Positions 41,834 to 52,175 are shown, numbered from the stretch's first letter. The stretch is DNA of 64,000 nt from Pseudoxanthomonas suwonensis (GCF_010093235.1 NZ_PDWP01000010.1:1-64000); one strand, 5' to 3'. The notes: generated by a model not told the origin, from the letters alone. Program-made: numbers and translations.

Positions 41834-41941
41834 TGCGCCTGCCAGTCTGCCCTTAGCGTCATGGTAGAGAGGGATCGATCGCCTTCCCGGTGACCCGCAG
41901 GCGTTCACCGCGGATGCCAATGCCAACGGCGAGGAGGACAC

Positions 41942-42451
41942 GTGATCCAGCTTCCCGTGAGGGATCCCTGCGACCTGTGCAGGGCGATCCAGGCCGTGCG
42001 GTGGAAGATCGTCTAGGAAGCCGGCCACGCACTGACCGTGATCAACCCGTGCCAGTTCGAGGTCGGCCAGTGCTGCGTGATCACACGCCGTCACGTGGCG
42101 ACCCTGCTGGAGCTCACCGACCCCGAATGCACCGCCGTGATGCTGCATGCCAGGCGCGTGGCGCCGGCACTCGTGGGGCTTGCCGCCCGCTCGGCATCCT
42201 CACCTTCCAGAACAGCGGTGTCTACAGCGGGCAGGAAACGCCGCACTTCCCCCTCCATGTCGAGCCCAGAGCATGAAGGCAGCGACTGGGGGATGGGCCC
42301 GCCGCAGCTGGCGACGTTCGATGGCGCCGGCCGCCAGTGCGGGACGTCGCACGACCCCCGCGACGACTCCAGCCGTCGCGAGCGGGTCAGGGCTACGGAG
42401 GAAAGGCTCAGGGAGGCGGTCGCACTGATCCGTGCGAATCTGCCGGCCTGA
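41942..42451 (+). pseudogene. HIT family protein, decayed
   Basis: Recognisable HIT nucleotide hydrolase remains. From GTG 41942 (GGAGGA 4 bases upstream) it reads [18 protein letters not shown] and then hits an in-frame TAG at 42014. The same frame continues [16 protein letters not shown] and [12 protein letters not shown]. It shifts to another frame for [18 protein letters not shown] and LHVEP, then returns to the first frame for GPPQLATF through the stop at 42451. The catalytic triad H-x-H-x-H is PHFPLHV, with the middle His replaced by Pro. One nonsense change, two frameshifts and a lost active-site residue point to real decay. Confidence 0.75.
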
Positions 42452-42487
42452 TGCCGGCTCCGTGGCTGCGCCGCGCACTGACCTGCA

Positions 42488-43282
<795 letters not shown>

Positions 43283-43714
43283 GGCGGGCTCCTTGGATCG
43301 TGGGAAGCCGGGATAGCACGGGGCTGATCGCAGTTCAGTGAAGTGTGGGCGCGGCGATGCCACCGGAGAATGCCGGCTGGCCTCTGTCGCCAGCCTGTTC
43401 CCCCCGATAGGATTCCCCGCAGGACAAGGGGAAGTGTCCGGCAAGCTGGGTGGAGGCATGGGGCGGCGCCGTGCAGCGCCGTTCCCGCATCCCGGCGCCG
43501 CCTGGAGGCGATGCCACGGGCCGGATTCCAGCATGTATCCACACCGTGCAGGAGGCACGATGAGCGTTGATGTATCTGGTGGGCTGGTGAAAGCGGTTTG
43601 CATGCGCACGAGTGCGCTTGCCGCGACATGGGCCTGGATGCTGCCCGGGCCTGCTGCAACCCGGACCAGGACCGGATGGACCTTTGCATTGTTTGACGGA
43701 AGAAGGGGAGCACC
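43283..43714. other. Intergenic region, no gene seen
   Basis: About 430 bases between the OBAP-like gene and the DUF5076 gene. Open frames here lack ribosome-binding sites and family resemblance. The promoter of each divergent gene must lie here, but I could not place -35/-10 elements with confidence. Confidence 0.45.
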
Positions 43715-44014
43715 ATGAACGACGAGCAGTTGGAAATCCCGCCGGAAGCGTTGTCCGACCCGGAAGCGTTCGAGCTGCTGCGGCTTTGGGCCGCGCACGA
43801 ACAGCTGCATGTTGCGATCCGCAGCGATCTGGGCGGCGGGGCGGAGGATTTCGGGGAGCTGCTGGCGGACCTGTTCGAGCACGCCTCGCGCATGTTCGCG
43901 CAGCGCGACGGCGTGCCGCTGGCCGAGTGCCGCGAACTGATGCTGCAGGACTTCCTGCGCAGGGTGGAGTCGCCCAAGCCCAGCCTGGAAGGCACGCTGC
44001 CGACGGAGCACTAG
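43715..44014 (+). CDS. DUF5076 domain protein
   Basis: Small soluble protein of 99 residues matching DUF5076: PEAFELLRLWAAHEQLHVAI, then GELLADLFEHASRMFAQRDG. The family is common in Proteobacteria with no known function. It stands alone. Confidence 0.7.
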   Translation: MNDEQLEIPPEALSDPEAFELLRLWAAHEQLHVAIRSDLGGGAEDFGELLADLFEHASRMFAQRDGVPLAECRELMLQDFLRRVESPKPSLEGTLPTEH

Positions 44015-44183
44015 CCGCGGGCTGGTCCGGCGACGAGCCACCGGCCAGCGCCCTGGCATCGGATTGCTTGCAGCCTCCATGCAGGCGGCTGCAAGCATGG
44101 TGTCAATGGAACGGGTGCCCGCGTTGACGTACCGCTTCCATGGCCGGCGCTACGGTCGAACCTCCGCGCCGCAGGAGCCGACC

Positions 44184-44453
44184 ATGGCCAGGTCCAATTC
44201 CACCAATCCCGCCGCCCGCCAGGACGAAGTCGGCCTGGGCGAGGACGGCGTTCCGCTGGAGCAGCAGGGGCCGGCGCTCAAGGATCCGCGTTCGGTTGCC
44301 GCGATCGACAACATCGGCGTGGACGACCAGGCGGACCTGCTCGATGTCGCCCTGGACGAGGAGCCAGGCGACCGCGATGCCTACGGCCGCTCCTTCGCCG
44401 ATGACGTCCGCAGCGACGCGCCCCATGGCATCCGCGAGAGCGGAGAAGGCTGA
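44184..44453 (+). CDS. Small acidic hypothetical protein
   Basis: Protein of 89 residues, strongly acidic and probably unstructured (EVGLGEDGVPLEQQGPALKD, then DDQADLLDVALDEEPGDRDA). ATG 44184 has GGAG 8 bases upstream; the frame is open further 5' but without a credible start. No family recognised. Codon use is typical of the window, so it is probably real. Confidence 0.5.
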   Translation: MARSNSTNPAARQDEVGLGEDGVPLEQQGPALKDPRSVAAIDNIGVDDQADLLDVALDEEPGDRDAYGRSFADDVRSDAPHGIRESGEG

Positions 44454-44528
44454 ACGACAGCGCGCGTGGACGACGGTGGATTCACGCTGGACCGTCTGCA
44501 ATGCAGGCTTTCCACAGCGAGCATCCCC

Positions 44529-45029
44529 ATGAACGAAGCTTCCAAGCCCGTGACCGTGGCCTCCGTCGACCTGCAGCGTTACCTCGGCACCTGGTACGAG
44601 ATCGCGCGCCTGCCGATGCGCCACGAGCCCGAGGACTACACCGACATCACCGCGACCTATTCGCTCAATCCGGAAGGCACGGTGCGCGTGCAGAACCGCG
44701 CCCGCGACGGGCATGGCGAGCCACAGGAGTCGGTCGGCGAGGCCTTCGTGGTGGAGGGCAGCAACAACGCCAGGCTGGAAGTGAGCTTCCTGCCGGATGG
44801 GCTGAGGTGGATTCCGTTCACCAAGGGCGATTACTGGATCCTGCGCCTGGATCCGGAGTACCACACCGCGCTGGTCGGTTCGCCGGACCACAAGTACCTG
44901 TGGCTGCTGTCGCGCGAGCCGTCGCTGTCGGCGCAGGTGCAGCAGGAGTTCCTCGAGACCGCGCGTGCCCAGGGCTACGACCTGGACGGGCTGATCATCA
45001 CTCCGCATACCGGCAACCCGGTGCGCTGA
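44529..45029 (+). CDS. Lipocalin family protein (Blc-like, no lipobox)
   Basis: Lipocalin of 166 residues: LQRYLGTWYEIARLP with the G-x-W motif, GDYWILRLDPEYHTALVGSP and a C-terminal helix. Bacterial Blc proteins are outer-membrane lipoproteins that bind lysophospholipids. Here no signal peptide or lipobox precedes the barrel, so as annotated it would stay in the cytoplasm. An in-frame upstream start that would add a signal is not seen. Confidence 0.88.
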   Translation: MNEASKPVTVASVDLQRYLGTWYEIARLPMRHEPEDYTDITATYSLNPEGTVRVQNRARDGHGEPQESVGEAFVVEGSNNARLEVSFLPDGLRWIPFTKGDYWILRLDPEYHTALVGSPDHKYLWLLSREPSLSAQVQQEFLETARAQGYDLDGLIITPHTGNPVR

Positions 45030-45194
45030 CCTGCAGCCGGGCAAGGCCCGGCGCATCCGGGATACCGGTCGGGCCGGACTCCCGGATGCGCTGGGCCTGC
45101 GCCAGGCGGCCGGCAACTCGTTGCAGCAGTGACTACACGTGCACGGCGCTCCGGGGTCGATAGAATCGGCGCTCCACGCCAGCACGCCCACGCC

Positions 45195-46097
45195 ATGACC
45201 GGTTCGGATGTATTCCTGCGCGGCAGCATCGTCGCGCTCGTCACTCCCATGAACGACGACGGCAGTGTCGACTACGACGCGCTGCGCAAACTCGTCGACT
45301 GGCATGTCGAGGAGGGCACCGATTGCATCGGCGTGGGGGGCACCACCGGCGAGTCGCCGACGGTCAGCGTCGAGGAGCACTGCGAGATCATCCGCGTGGC
45401 GGTCGAGCAGGCGGCCGGCCGGGTGCCGGTGATGGCTGGCTGCGGCGGCAATTCCACCGCCGAGGCGATTGCCCTGGCACAGTTCGCGCGCAAGGTCGGC
45501 GCGGACAGCCAGCTGCAGGTCGTGCCGTACTACAACAAGCCCGGGCAGGAAGGGCAGTACCGCCACTTCCGCGCCATTGCCGAGGCCACCGGCGACCTGC
45601 CGGTCGTGCTGTACAACGTGCCCGGCCGCACCGGCGCGGACCTGCAGCACGACACCGTGCTGCGCCTTGCCCAGGTGCCGGGCATCGCCGGCATCAAGGA
45701 AGCCACCGGCAACATCGAGCGGGCGCAGTGGCTGGTGCGCGAGGCGCCGGCGGGGTTCGCGGTGTTCTCCGGCGACGACGCCACCGCGGTGGCCCTGATG
45801 CTGTGCGGCGGCCATGGCAACGTGAGCGTCACCGCCAACGTCGCGCCGCGGCTGATGCACGAGCTGTGCATGGCAGCGTTGGCGAGGGACGTGGAAGCGG
45901 CGATGCGCATCCAGCTGCGCCTGCTGCCGTTGCACCGCCACCTGTTCTGCGAGGCCAATCCGATCCCGGTGAAGTGGGCGCTCAGGCGCCTGGGTCGCAT
46001 TGGTGGCCAGGTCCGCCTGCCGCTGACCGAACTCGAGCCGGGCAACCAGGCGAAGGTCGAGGCGGCCCTGCGCGAGGCGGGCCTGCTGGCGGACTGA
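45195..46097 (+). CDS. dapA: 4-hydroxy-tetrahydrodipicolinate synthase
   Basis: DapA condenses pyruvate with aspartate semialdehyde in lysine and diaminopimelate synthesis. The 300 residues are typical: [11 protein letters not shown], the Tyr in [11 protein letters not shown] and the Schiff-base Lys in [11 protein letters not shown] -10-like TAGAAT at about 45161-45166 precedes the ATG by about 30 bases. Confidence 0.97.
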   Translation: MTGSDVFLRGSIVALVTPMNDDGSVDYDALRKLVDWHVEEGTDCIGVGGTTGESPTVSVEEHCEIIRVAVEQAAGRVPVMAGCGGNSTAEAIALAQFARKVGADSQLQVVPYYNKPGQEGQYRHFRAIAEATGDLPVVLYNVPGRTGADLQHDTVLRLAQVPGIAGIKEATGNIERAQWLVREAPAGFAVFSGDDATAVALMLCGGHGNVSVTANVAPRLMHELCMAALARDVEAAMRIQLRLLPLHRHLFCEANPIPVKWALRRLGRIGGQVRLPLTELEPGNQAKVEAALREAGLLAD

Positions 46098-46171
46098 GGC
46101 CGTCGGCGGGCTTCGCCACTTGATCACGGCCAGCGCCCGAGACTGCCCGCGTGCGAAACGCGGGGAAAGCC

Positions 46172-46915
46172 ATGGGCCGGACGCCGGCACGCAGGATCAG
46201 GATCGGATGTGCCGGCTGGTCCATCCCGGGCCGCTACGCGTCGCTGTTCGGCGAAGGCGAAAGCGCGCTGGCGCGATACGCCACCCGCTTCGATGCGGTC
46301 GAGGTCAATTCCTCCTTCTACCGTCCGCACCAGCGCGCCACCTGGGCGCGCTGGGCGGCGACGGTGCCTTCCGGCTTCCGCTTCTCGGTGAAGCTGCCGC
46401 AGGAGATCTCGCACGAGCTGGGGCTGCGTGGCGCCGGCCCGGTGCTGGACCGCTTCCTGGCCCAGGTTGATGGGCTGGGCAGCCGGCTCGGTGGTTTCCT
46501 GCTGCAGCTGCCGCCAGGGCTGGCGCTGGATGGGCGCAGCGCCGCCGCATTCTTCGCCATGTTCCGCCGCCGCAGCGGTGCGCCACTGGCCTGCGAGCCG
46601 CGCCATGCCAGCTGGTTCACGCCGCAGGGCGAGGAGCTGTTCGCGCGCCACGGGGTCGGCCGCGTCGGCGCCGACCCACCGCGGGTGCCGGGCGGCGACC
46701 TGCCGCTGCCGTCCCGGCATTGGCGCTACTGGCGCTGGCATGGCTCGCCGCGGATCTATTACAGCGAGTATGACGAAGCCGCCCTGCGTGGATTGGCCGA
46801 GGAGTTGCGCGCGGCGAAGGGGCCGGGCCAGCGCTGGGTGATCTTCGACAACACCGCCCACGGATTCGCCGTGGCCAATGCAGCGCGGCTGCGGGAGTTG
46901 CTGGCGCCGGACTGA
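46172..46915 (+). CDS. DUF72 domain protein
   Basis: Protein of 247 residues of the DUF72/YecE family, a TIM-barrel-like fold: IRIGCAGWSIPGRYASLF, FDAVEVNSSFYR, RFSVKLPQEISH, ACEPRHASWF and VIFDNTAHGFAVANA. Substrate and reaction are unknown. It follows dapA by 74 bases. Confidence 0.88.
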   Translation: MGRTPARRIRIGCAGWSIPGRYASLFGEGESALARYATRFDAVEVNSSFYRPHQRATWARWAATVPSGFRFSVKLPQEISHELGLRGAGPVLDRFLAQVDGLGSRLGGFLLQLPPGLALDGRSAAAFFAMFRRRSGAPLACEPRHASWFTPQGEELFARHGVGRVGADPPRVPGGDLPLPSRHWRYWRWHGSPRIYYSEYDEAALRGLAEELRAAKGPGQRWVIFDNTAHGFAVANAARLRELLAPD

Positions 46916-46926
46916 CCGGCGCCACG

Positions 46927-47539
46927 TCAGGGCTCCGGGATCGCGCGCGGATCCCAGCGGATCTGCAGCGGCTCCCCGTCGCGCCAGGCGCCGATATGCA
47001 CGTGCGGGCTGCGCGAATAGCCGTTGTTCCCGACCCGGGCCAGCTGTTGCCCGGCGCGGACGGTATCCCCCTCGCGCACCACGGGGTCCTGGATATGGAC
47101 CAGGGTCACACGGGTTCCGTCGGCTGCCGCCAGCTCGATCGCCGAGGCGGGCGGCTTGCCGAGGATGCCCGGTTCGTTGGTGGCCGGATTGAGGCGGATC
47201 TCCCGGACCGTGCAGTCGCACGGCGACAGCACGGGCTGGTTCCAGCCGTACCAGTCGGTGTTGCTGTAGCCATCATTGCGGAACGCCCGGAGGAACAGCC
47301 GTCCATCCGACTCGACGAATTCCTGGATCAGGCAGTCCTGCCCGAGGTCGTCGCCCAGCGCTCCCAGTGATCCGGATGCATGCTCGCTGCAGCTGTAGAT
47401 GCTCCCGTACACCGGATGGGCCAGGTGTTGCCCGGGCGGTTCGGGCATCGCGCGTCGAGCGGGCCGGCGCGGCGGATGCGGCCAGCACGCACGACAGGAC
47501 CAGCAGCGACCTCGATCCGGGGATGGTGTCCGACTTCAT
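46927..47539 (-). pseudogene. M23 family metallopeptidase, signal peptide frameshifted
   Basis: The mature part (46927-47448) is a lysostaphin-type zinc peptidase: YGSIYSCSEHASGSLGALGDDL, VHIQDPVVREGD, and PHVHIGAW with the H-x-H. Its own first ATG (47448) gives no export signal. In another frame directly upstream, ATG 47539 encodes a good signal peptide (SRSLLVLSCVLAASAAPARS). Joining the two needs a shift of one base (one extra or two missing) around 47440-47475, for example in the CGCGCG stretch. Either the gene is broken or the sequence has an indel; 46927-47448 might also be expressed alone. Confidence 0.7.
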
Positions 47540-47663
47540 GGTGCCTCCTTGGCTGGTGGCGGACGCAGGCGGAGTCTAGCGCCGTCGGCCTGGCGCTTCA
47601 CCACCCGCCAACCATGCCGGACCTAGCTTCGTGGCCAGGCCCTCCACGCAAGCGACCACGACC

Positions 47664-48467
47664 ATGCCGCGCCGCAAGACACGCCTGCTCAAGCTGGCCA
47701 CCTTCAACGTCAACGGCGTCGGGCCACGCCTGCCGCACCTGCTGGAGTGGCTCGAGCGCGAGCAGCCTCACGTGGTCGCGCTGCAGGAGCTGAAGGCGCG
47801 CGACGATGCCTTTCCGGCGGCGGAGCTGGAAGCGGCCGGCTACGGCGCGATCTGGCATGGCGAGCACCGCTGGAACGGCGTGGCACTGCTGGGGCGCGGG
47901 GTCACGCCGGTGGAAAGCCGTCGAGGCCTGCCGGGCGACCGCAGCGACAGCCAGAGCCGCTACATCGAGGCGGCGGTGCACGGCGTGGTGGTCGGGGCCC
48001 TTTACCTGCCCAACGGCAATCCACAGCCGGGGCCGAAGTTCGATTACAAGCTCAAGTGGATGGCGCGCCTGGCGCGGCACGCTTCCACCCTGGTCGACCT
48101 GCCGCATCCGGTGGCGCTGCTGGGCGACTTCAACGTGATCCCCACCGACGAGGACGTGTACGACCCGAAGTCGTGGAAGCGCGACGCGCTGATCCAGCCC
48201 GAGGTGCGCGAGGCCTACGCGAAGCTGCTGGCCCAGGGCTGGAACGACGCGCTGCGCCAGATACACGGCGAAGATCGCATCTACACGTTCTGGGATTACT
48301 TCCGCCAGCATTTCGTGCGCGACCGCGGGCTGCGCATCGACCACCTGCTGCTCAACCCGGTGCTGGCGGCCGGGCTGGAGGATGCGGGGGTGGACCGCTG
48401 GGTGCGGGCGCTGGCCAAGCCCAGCGACCACGCCCCGACCTGGGTGAGGGTGAAGCTGCCGGGATAG
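47664..48467 (+). CDS. xth: Exodeoxyribonuclease III
   Basis: AP endonuclease and 3'-5' exonuclease for base-excision repair. The 267 residues carry the EEP-fold motifs: KLATFNVNGV, ALQELKARDD with the metal-binding Glu, GDFNVIPTDEDVYDP, LRIDHLLL and KPSDHAPTWV with the catalytic His. ATG 47664 is the family start. Confidence 0.94.
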   Translation: MPRRKTRLLKLATFNVNGVGPRLPHLLEWLEREQPHVVALQELKARDDAFPAAELEAAGYGAIWHGEHRWNGVALLGRGVTPVESRRGLPGDRSDSQSRYIEAAVHGVVVGALYLPNGNPQPGPKFDYKLKWMARLARHASTLVDLPHPVALLGDFNVIPTDEDVYDPKSWKRDALIQPEVREAYAKLLAQGWNDALRQIHGEDRIYTFWDYFRQHFVRDRGLRIDHLLLNPVLAAGLEDAGVDRWVRALAKPSDHAPTWVRVKLPG

Positions 48468-48516
48468 GGCGGCCCCGTGGAGACGGCCATCACCTGCCGC
48501 CGGCCATGCTGTGGGC

Positions 48517-50703
48517 ATGCGAATTCCTTCCCCACGTGCGTGGCTGCAGGCCCACCGCACCGGCCTGCGCCGGGCCGGCTGGGCGCTGCTCGGCCTTTAC
48601 CTGCTCTACCTGCTCGCCGCCAACGTGTTCCTCAACACGGTCATCGGCGAGCGCGTGATCAACCGTAAGCCCGACCGCTACCACGCGCGCTGGGACTGGG
48701 CGCTGAGCGCGTACCCGGGCCACATCCATGCGAGCGGAGTGGTGATGGGCGGGCATGCGCGCACCAACCGCTGGGTGGTGGCCGCCAGCCGCGCCGATGG
48801 CCGCATCCGCGTGCTGCCGCTGCTGTGGCGTACGGTCTCCTTCGGGACCATCCGGGCGCACGATGTTTCGGTGCACGTGTCGAAGGTGGCCGAGGACAAG
48901 CCGCCGTCCAAACGCGAGGGACGTGGCTGGACCCTGGATTTCCCGGCCATCACCACGCCGAGCCTGCTGCGCCTGGACTTCTACCATGCCCGCGTGACCG
49001 GCCACGGCCAGGCGCGTTTCGTGTTCGCCAAGACCCTGCAGGGCGGGGCGATGGAGGTGGGCCGATCCACCCTGCGCATGTCCCGTGCCGACCTGTCGGT
49101 GGCCGGGCTGGACCTGCTGCGCGACGGGGAGCTCGAGTTCGGGCTGTCGATCCCGGAACACATCCGGGAGCGGGCGCGGGGGCGGGAGAAGTTCGGCATC
49201 CTCGATGCCTGGCTGCGCGCCGAGGGCGCGGCGCCGGGCATCGACCTGGCCGCGCGCGATGGCGAGGCCATGCCATTGGGCGGGCACGGCCATGCCGGCC
49301 ACCTGCGTGTGGACCTGGCGGTCAGCCGCGGCGTGCTGCAACCCGGCAGCAGGCTGGACTGGTCGGCGCCGGTGTATTCGCTGGACGCCGCAGGCCGGCC
49401 GCTGCGGCCCCCGCTGGGCCTCGCCCTGCGCACGCGCGAGGAGGCGATCGACCTGGCGCTGCGCGTGCCGCGCACCGGTCACGGCTCGCCCTGGTTGCAT
49501 GCGGACCTTCGGGTGGACGATCGCCGGCTCGGGCCGGACGACTGGCTGGCGCCACTGCGCGCGCTCCATGGCCGGGTGCAGGCGCAGTGGTCGCAGGTAC
49601 CCCTGCGCTGGATCGACACCCTGCTGGACGACCTGTCTTGGCTGGAGGTGGACGGGCGTGGCGACGTGGACGCCGACCTGATGCTGGCGGACGGCCAGCC
49701 ACTGCCGGGCAGCCGCCTGGACCTGGACCGGGTCGCGCTGGTCGCGCGGGTGCTGGACAACCGCTTCGCCGGACAGGCGCTGGCGCGGGCACGCGTGGCC
49801 GGGGAACCCGGAGGTCACCGCACCGAGGTCGCGATCCGCATGCAGGAGTTCACCCTGGGGCCGGAGGCGCGCCCGGGGCAGGTGGACCTGCGCGGCAGCG
49901 ACCTGCGCCTGGACCTGGAGTCCGGAGGGGCGCTGGCGGAGTTCCAGCAGGGACTGGAGGCACGCCTGCGCTTCGACGACGCCGAGGTCCCCGACCTGCG
50001 CAGCTACAACCGTTACCTGCCGGGCGAAAGCGCACGTCTGCTGGGTGGCAGTGGCAAGGCCAGCGGCGACCTGCGGCTGGACCGCGAAGGCGGCATGGTC
50101 GCCGGCCACATGCGCGTGCGTGGCCGCGGCGTGCGCGTGGCGCTGGGGCCATCGGTGCTGTCGGGCAACGTCGAACTGGACAGCCGCCTGCGGCGCCTGC
50201 GTCCGCAGGGCCGGCACTACGTCGTGGAGGCGCTGGGCGTGGGCCTGGATGGCGTGCGCCTGGAGCAGGCGCGTGGCGGCGACGCCGCATGGTGGGCCAG
50301 GATGTCGCTCGACGAGGGCCGGCTGCACTGGCGCGAACCGTTCGAGGTCGACGGCCGCGGCACGGTGGAAATGCGCGACGCCAGCGTGCTGCTGGGACTG
50401 TTCGCCGATCGCGATGCGTTCCCGCGCTGGATCGGCAACCTGGTCGACTCGGGCCAGGCGCGGGCCACGGGCCGGCTGCGCATCCGCCAGGAAGAGCTGG
50501 TGTTCGACCGGATCGAGGCCAGCAACGACCGCATCGACCTGCAGGCGCGGCTGCGCATTGCCGGGGGCAAGCCCGGCGGCGACCTTTACGCACGCTGGGG
50601 CGTGCTGGGCATGGGCGTGGAGCTGCAGCCTGGCGGGCGCAAGCTGCACCTGGCCGGCGCCCGCAACTGGTACGAATCGCGCCCGGCGCTGCTCCCGGAG
50701 TAG
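48517..50703 (+). CDS. AsmA-like large inner-membrane/periplasmic protein
   Basis: Protein of 728 residues. One N-terminal transmembrane helix (about 20-42, GWALLGLYLLYLLAANVFL) is followed by a long beta-strand-rich body of repeated short strands (for example ADLSVAGLDLLRDGELEFGL and VDLRGSDLRLDLESGGALAE). This is the layout of AsmA/TamB-like proteins that bridge the periplasm and move lipids. The ATG at 48517 lacks a strong ribosome-binding site; a GTG at 48511 is the alternative. It is followed closely by a convergent HAD gene. Confidence 0.7.
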   Translation: MRIPSPRAWLQAHRTGLRRAGWALLGLYLLYLLAANVFLNTVIGERVINRKPDRYHARWDWALSAYPGHIHASGVVMGGHARTNRWVVAASRADGRIRVLPLLWRTVSFGTIRAHDVSVHVSKVAEDKPPSKREGRGWTLDFPAITTPSLLRLDFYHARVTGHGQARFVFAKTLQGGAMEVGRSTLRMSRADLSVAGLDLLRDGELEFGLSIPEHIRERARGREKFGILDAWLRAEGAAPGIDLAARDGEAMPLGGHGHAGHLRVDLAVSRGVLQPGSRLDWSAPVYSLDAAGRPLRPPLGLALRTREEAIDLALRVPRTGHGSPWLHADLRVDDRRLGPDDWLAPLRALHGRVQAQWSQVPLRWIDTLLDDLSWLEVDGRGDVDADLMLADGQPLPGSRLDLDRVALVARVLDNRFAGQALARARVAGEPGGHRTEVAIRMQEFTLGPEARPGQVDLRGSDLRLDLESGGALAEFQQGLEARLRFDDAEVPDLRSYNRYLPGESARLLGGSGKASGDLRLDREGGMVAGHMRVRGRGVRVALGPSVLSGNVELDSRLRRLRPQGRHYVVEALGVGLDGVRLEQARGGDAAWWARMSLDEGRLHWREPFEVDGRGTVEMRDASVLLGLFADRDAFPRWIGNLVDSGQARATGRLRIRQEELVFDRIEASNDRIDLQARLRIAGGKPGGDLYARWGVLGMGVELQPGGRKLHLAGARNWYESRPALLPE

Positions 50704-50704
50704 C

Positions 50705-51370
50705 TCAGTCGCCGGCCAGGCGCCGCAGCTCGGAAACCTCGGCCAGGTACGCCTGCGGCTGGCAGGCCTGCAGCGAGTCGGCGGTCGCGTAGCCCCAGGC
50801 CACGGCCGCGAAGGCCATCCCGGCCTGGCGCGCGGCCTCGGCATCCGATGCCTGGTCGCCCACGTAGATCGCGCGTGAAGCCGGCACGCCGGTGCGCGCC
50901 AGCACCCGGCGCAGGCGCCGCGCCTTGCCGAACAGGGACGCGCCGCACTCGACGTGGGCCAGCAGGGTCCAGCAGTCTTCGCCCAGGATCCGCCGGCTGT
51001 TCTCCGCCGAATTGCTGGTCACCATGGCCAGGCGCATGCCCAGGGCGTGCAGCTGGTGCAGGGCCTCGCGCGCGCCCGGGAAGCAGGTGATGGCTTGGCC
51101 TTCGTCGCGCATCAACCGGCGGAAGTCGCGCGCCACCAGCGGCAGCCGCCAGGCGGGCAGGCGGGTATGGCGCATGATCTGGCGCGGGCTCCAGCCGCGC
51201 AGCATCTCCACCTCGTGCTCGGCGATCGCCGCGAAGCGGTGCCGCTGGGCCAGCCGGTTGTGGTTGGCGATGAAGAAGCCGAAGGAATCGGCCAGGGTGC
51301 CGTCCAGGTCGAATACCGCCAGGTCGTAGCGGCGGGCACGGGGGCTTGAGGGGGCAGGAATGGAGGCCAT
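50705..51370 (-). CDS. HAD superfamily phosphatase
   Basis: HAD hydrolase of 221 residues. The nucleophile motif is VFDLDGTLADSF. Motif 2 lies in AMVTSNSAENSR, a Lys in LFGKARRLRR, and motif 4 in YVGDQASDAEAA. A helical cap follows motif 1. It resembles phosphoglycolate phosphatase, but the substrate is unassigned. ATG 51370 is preferred; the frame is open far upstream. Confidence 0.88.
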   Translation of the reverse strand: MASIPAPSSPRARRYDLAVFDLDGTLADSFGFFIANHNRLAQRHRFAAIAEHEVEMLRGWSPRQIMRHTRLPAWRLPLVARDFRRLMRDEGQAITCFPGAREALHQLHALGMRLAMVTSNSAENSRRILGEDCWTLLAHVECGASLFGKARRLRRVLARTGVPASRAIYVGDQASDAEAARQAGMAFAAVAWGYATADSLQACQPQAYLAEVSELRRLAGD

Positions 51371-51432
51371 GGGCGCATGTGCGTCAGGAACGGCGCGATT
51401 CTGCACTCCCACGGCCGCGGCCACCCGTGCCG

Positions 51433-51702
51433 TCAGTCGCCCTCGACTTCCTCCAGCTCCACCCCGAAGCGGCGGGCGTAGGCGCGCTCGTCGCTGACCC
51501 TTGCCACCTCCGCGTAAGGGGTGTCCGGCGCGCCATAGACCGCGCAGGCGACTTCCCCGCCGGCAGCCACGCCCAGCTGGCGCAGGCGATAGCGCGGCTG
51601 GCCGCCGCCACCGTCCTGCGGGTAATGGACCGGGGGCTGGCCCGGATCCAGGTCGATCTCGGTGTTGTCCACTACGCCGCCGACGAACAGGCCACGGATC
51701 AT
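51433..51702 (-). CDS. Small hypothetical protein
   Basis: Soluble, beta-rich protein of 89 residues (MIRGLFVGGVVDNTEIDLDP, then ARRFGVELEEVEGD). No family recognised. Good composition and a GAGGTGCGAC ribosome-binding region before ATG 51702 support it. It lies upstream of the HAD gene on the same strand. Confidence 0.55.
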   Translation of the reverse strand: MIRGLFVGGVVDNTEIDLDPGQPPVHYPQDGGGGQPRYRLRQLGVAAGGEVACAVYGAPDTPYAEVARVSDERAYARRFGVELEEVEGD

Positions 51703-51792
51703 GTCGCACCTCGCTGTTTCGGACCGGGATCCAGCCTCGGCCCGTCCGCGTGCGCGTGCGGTCAACGGCGTTGCAGGTTCTTCCGGCGCGCT

Positions 51793-52023
51793 TCAGTCGA
51801 CGTCGATGACGCGGCCACGGCGGTCGATCAGGAACCGCGCGCGCTGGCGGCCGTGGTAGAAGGTCGCGCGCCAGGTGCCGTCGTCCTCGCCGGTGCCGCG
51901 CTCGCACAGCACGGCGATCCTGCCCTGGTCCATCAGCTGCCGGAATGCCGGGACATCCAGGCCGACGCGGGCCGCCACGCGGGCGCCATCGATCTCGAGC
52001 GCGGGAACATTGCCGTTTGCCAT
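51793..52023 (-). CDS. DUF6522 family protein
   Basis: Small protein of 76 residues: ALEIDGARVAARVGLDVPAF, CERGTGEDDGTWRATFYHGR, then ARFLIDRRGRVIDVD. The ERG-x-G-x-D-x-G-x-W-R block and the following basic strand match DUF6522, often found near denitrification or low-oxygen genes. A strong GGAGGAGGAT precedes ATG 52023, and an FNR-like box lies 53 bases upstream. Confidence 0.75.
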   Translation of the reverse strand: MANGNVPALEIDGARVAARVGLDVPAFRQLMDQGRIAVLCERGTGEDDGTWRATFYHGRQRARFLIDRRGRVIDVD

Positions 52024-52075
52024 CACGGATCCTCCTCCAGTCCCGGCAGGATTGCAGGGCCGCGTGGCTCCGTCC

Positions 52076-52089
52076 TTGATCCAGGTCAT
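52076..52089 (-). promoter_or_regulatory. FNR/ANR-like box upstream of DUF6522
   Basis: TTGATCCAGGTCAT matches the consensus at 8 of 10 defined bases. It lies 53 bases from the DUF6522 start, close to the spacing of the other boxes in the window, but the -10 region is poor. Weaker than the other four. Confidence 0.45.
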
Positions 52090-52175
52090 GCGCGGTGTCG
52101 CGCGGGGCGGGGGCGCGTGGCGGCGGTTTCATGAAGCGTGCGGATAATGGCCCGTCCGGACCCAGGAGTCGCCGA

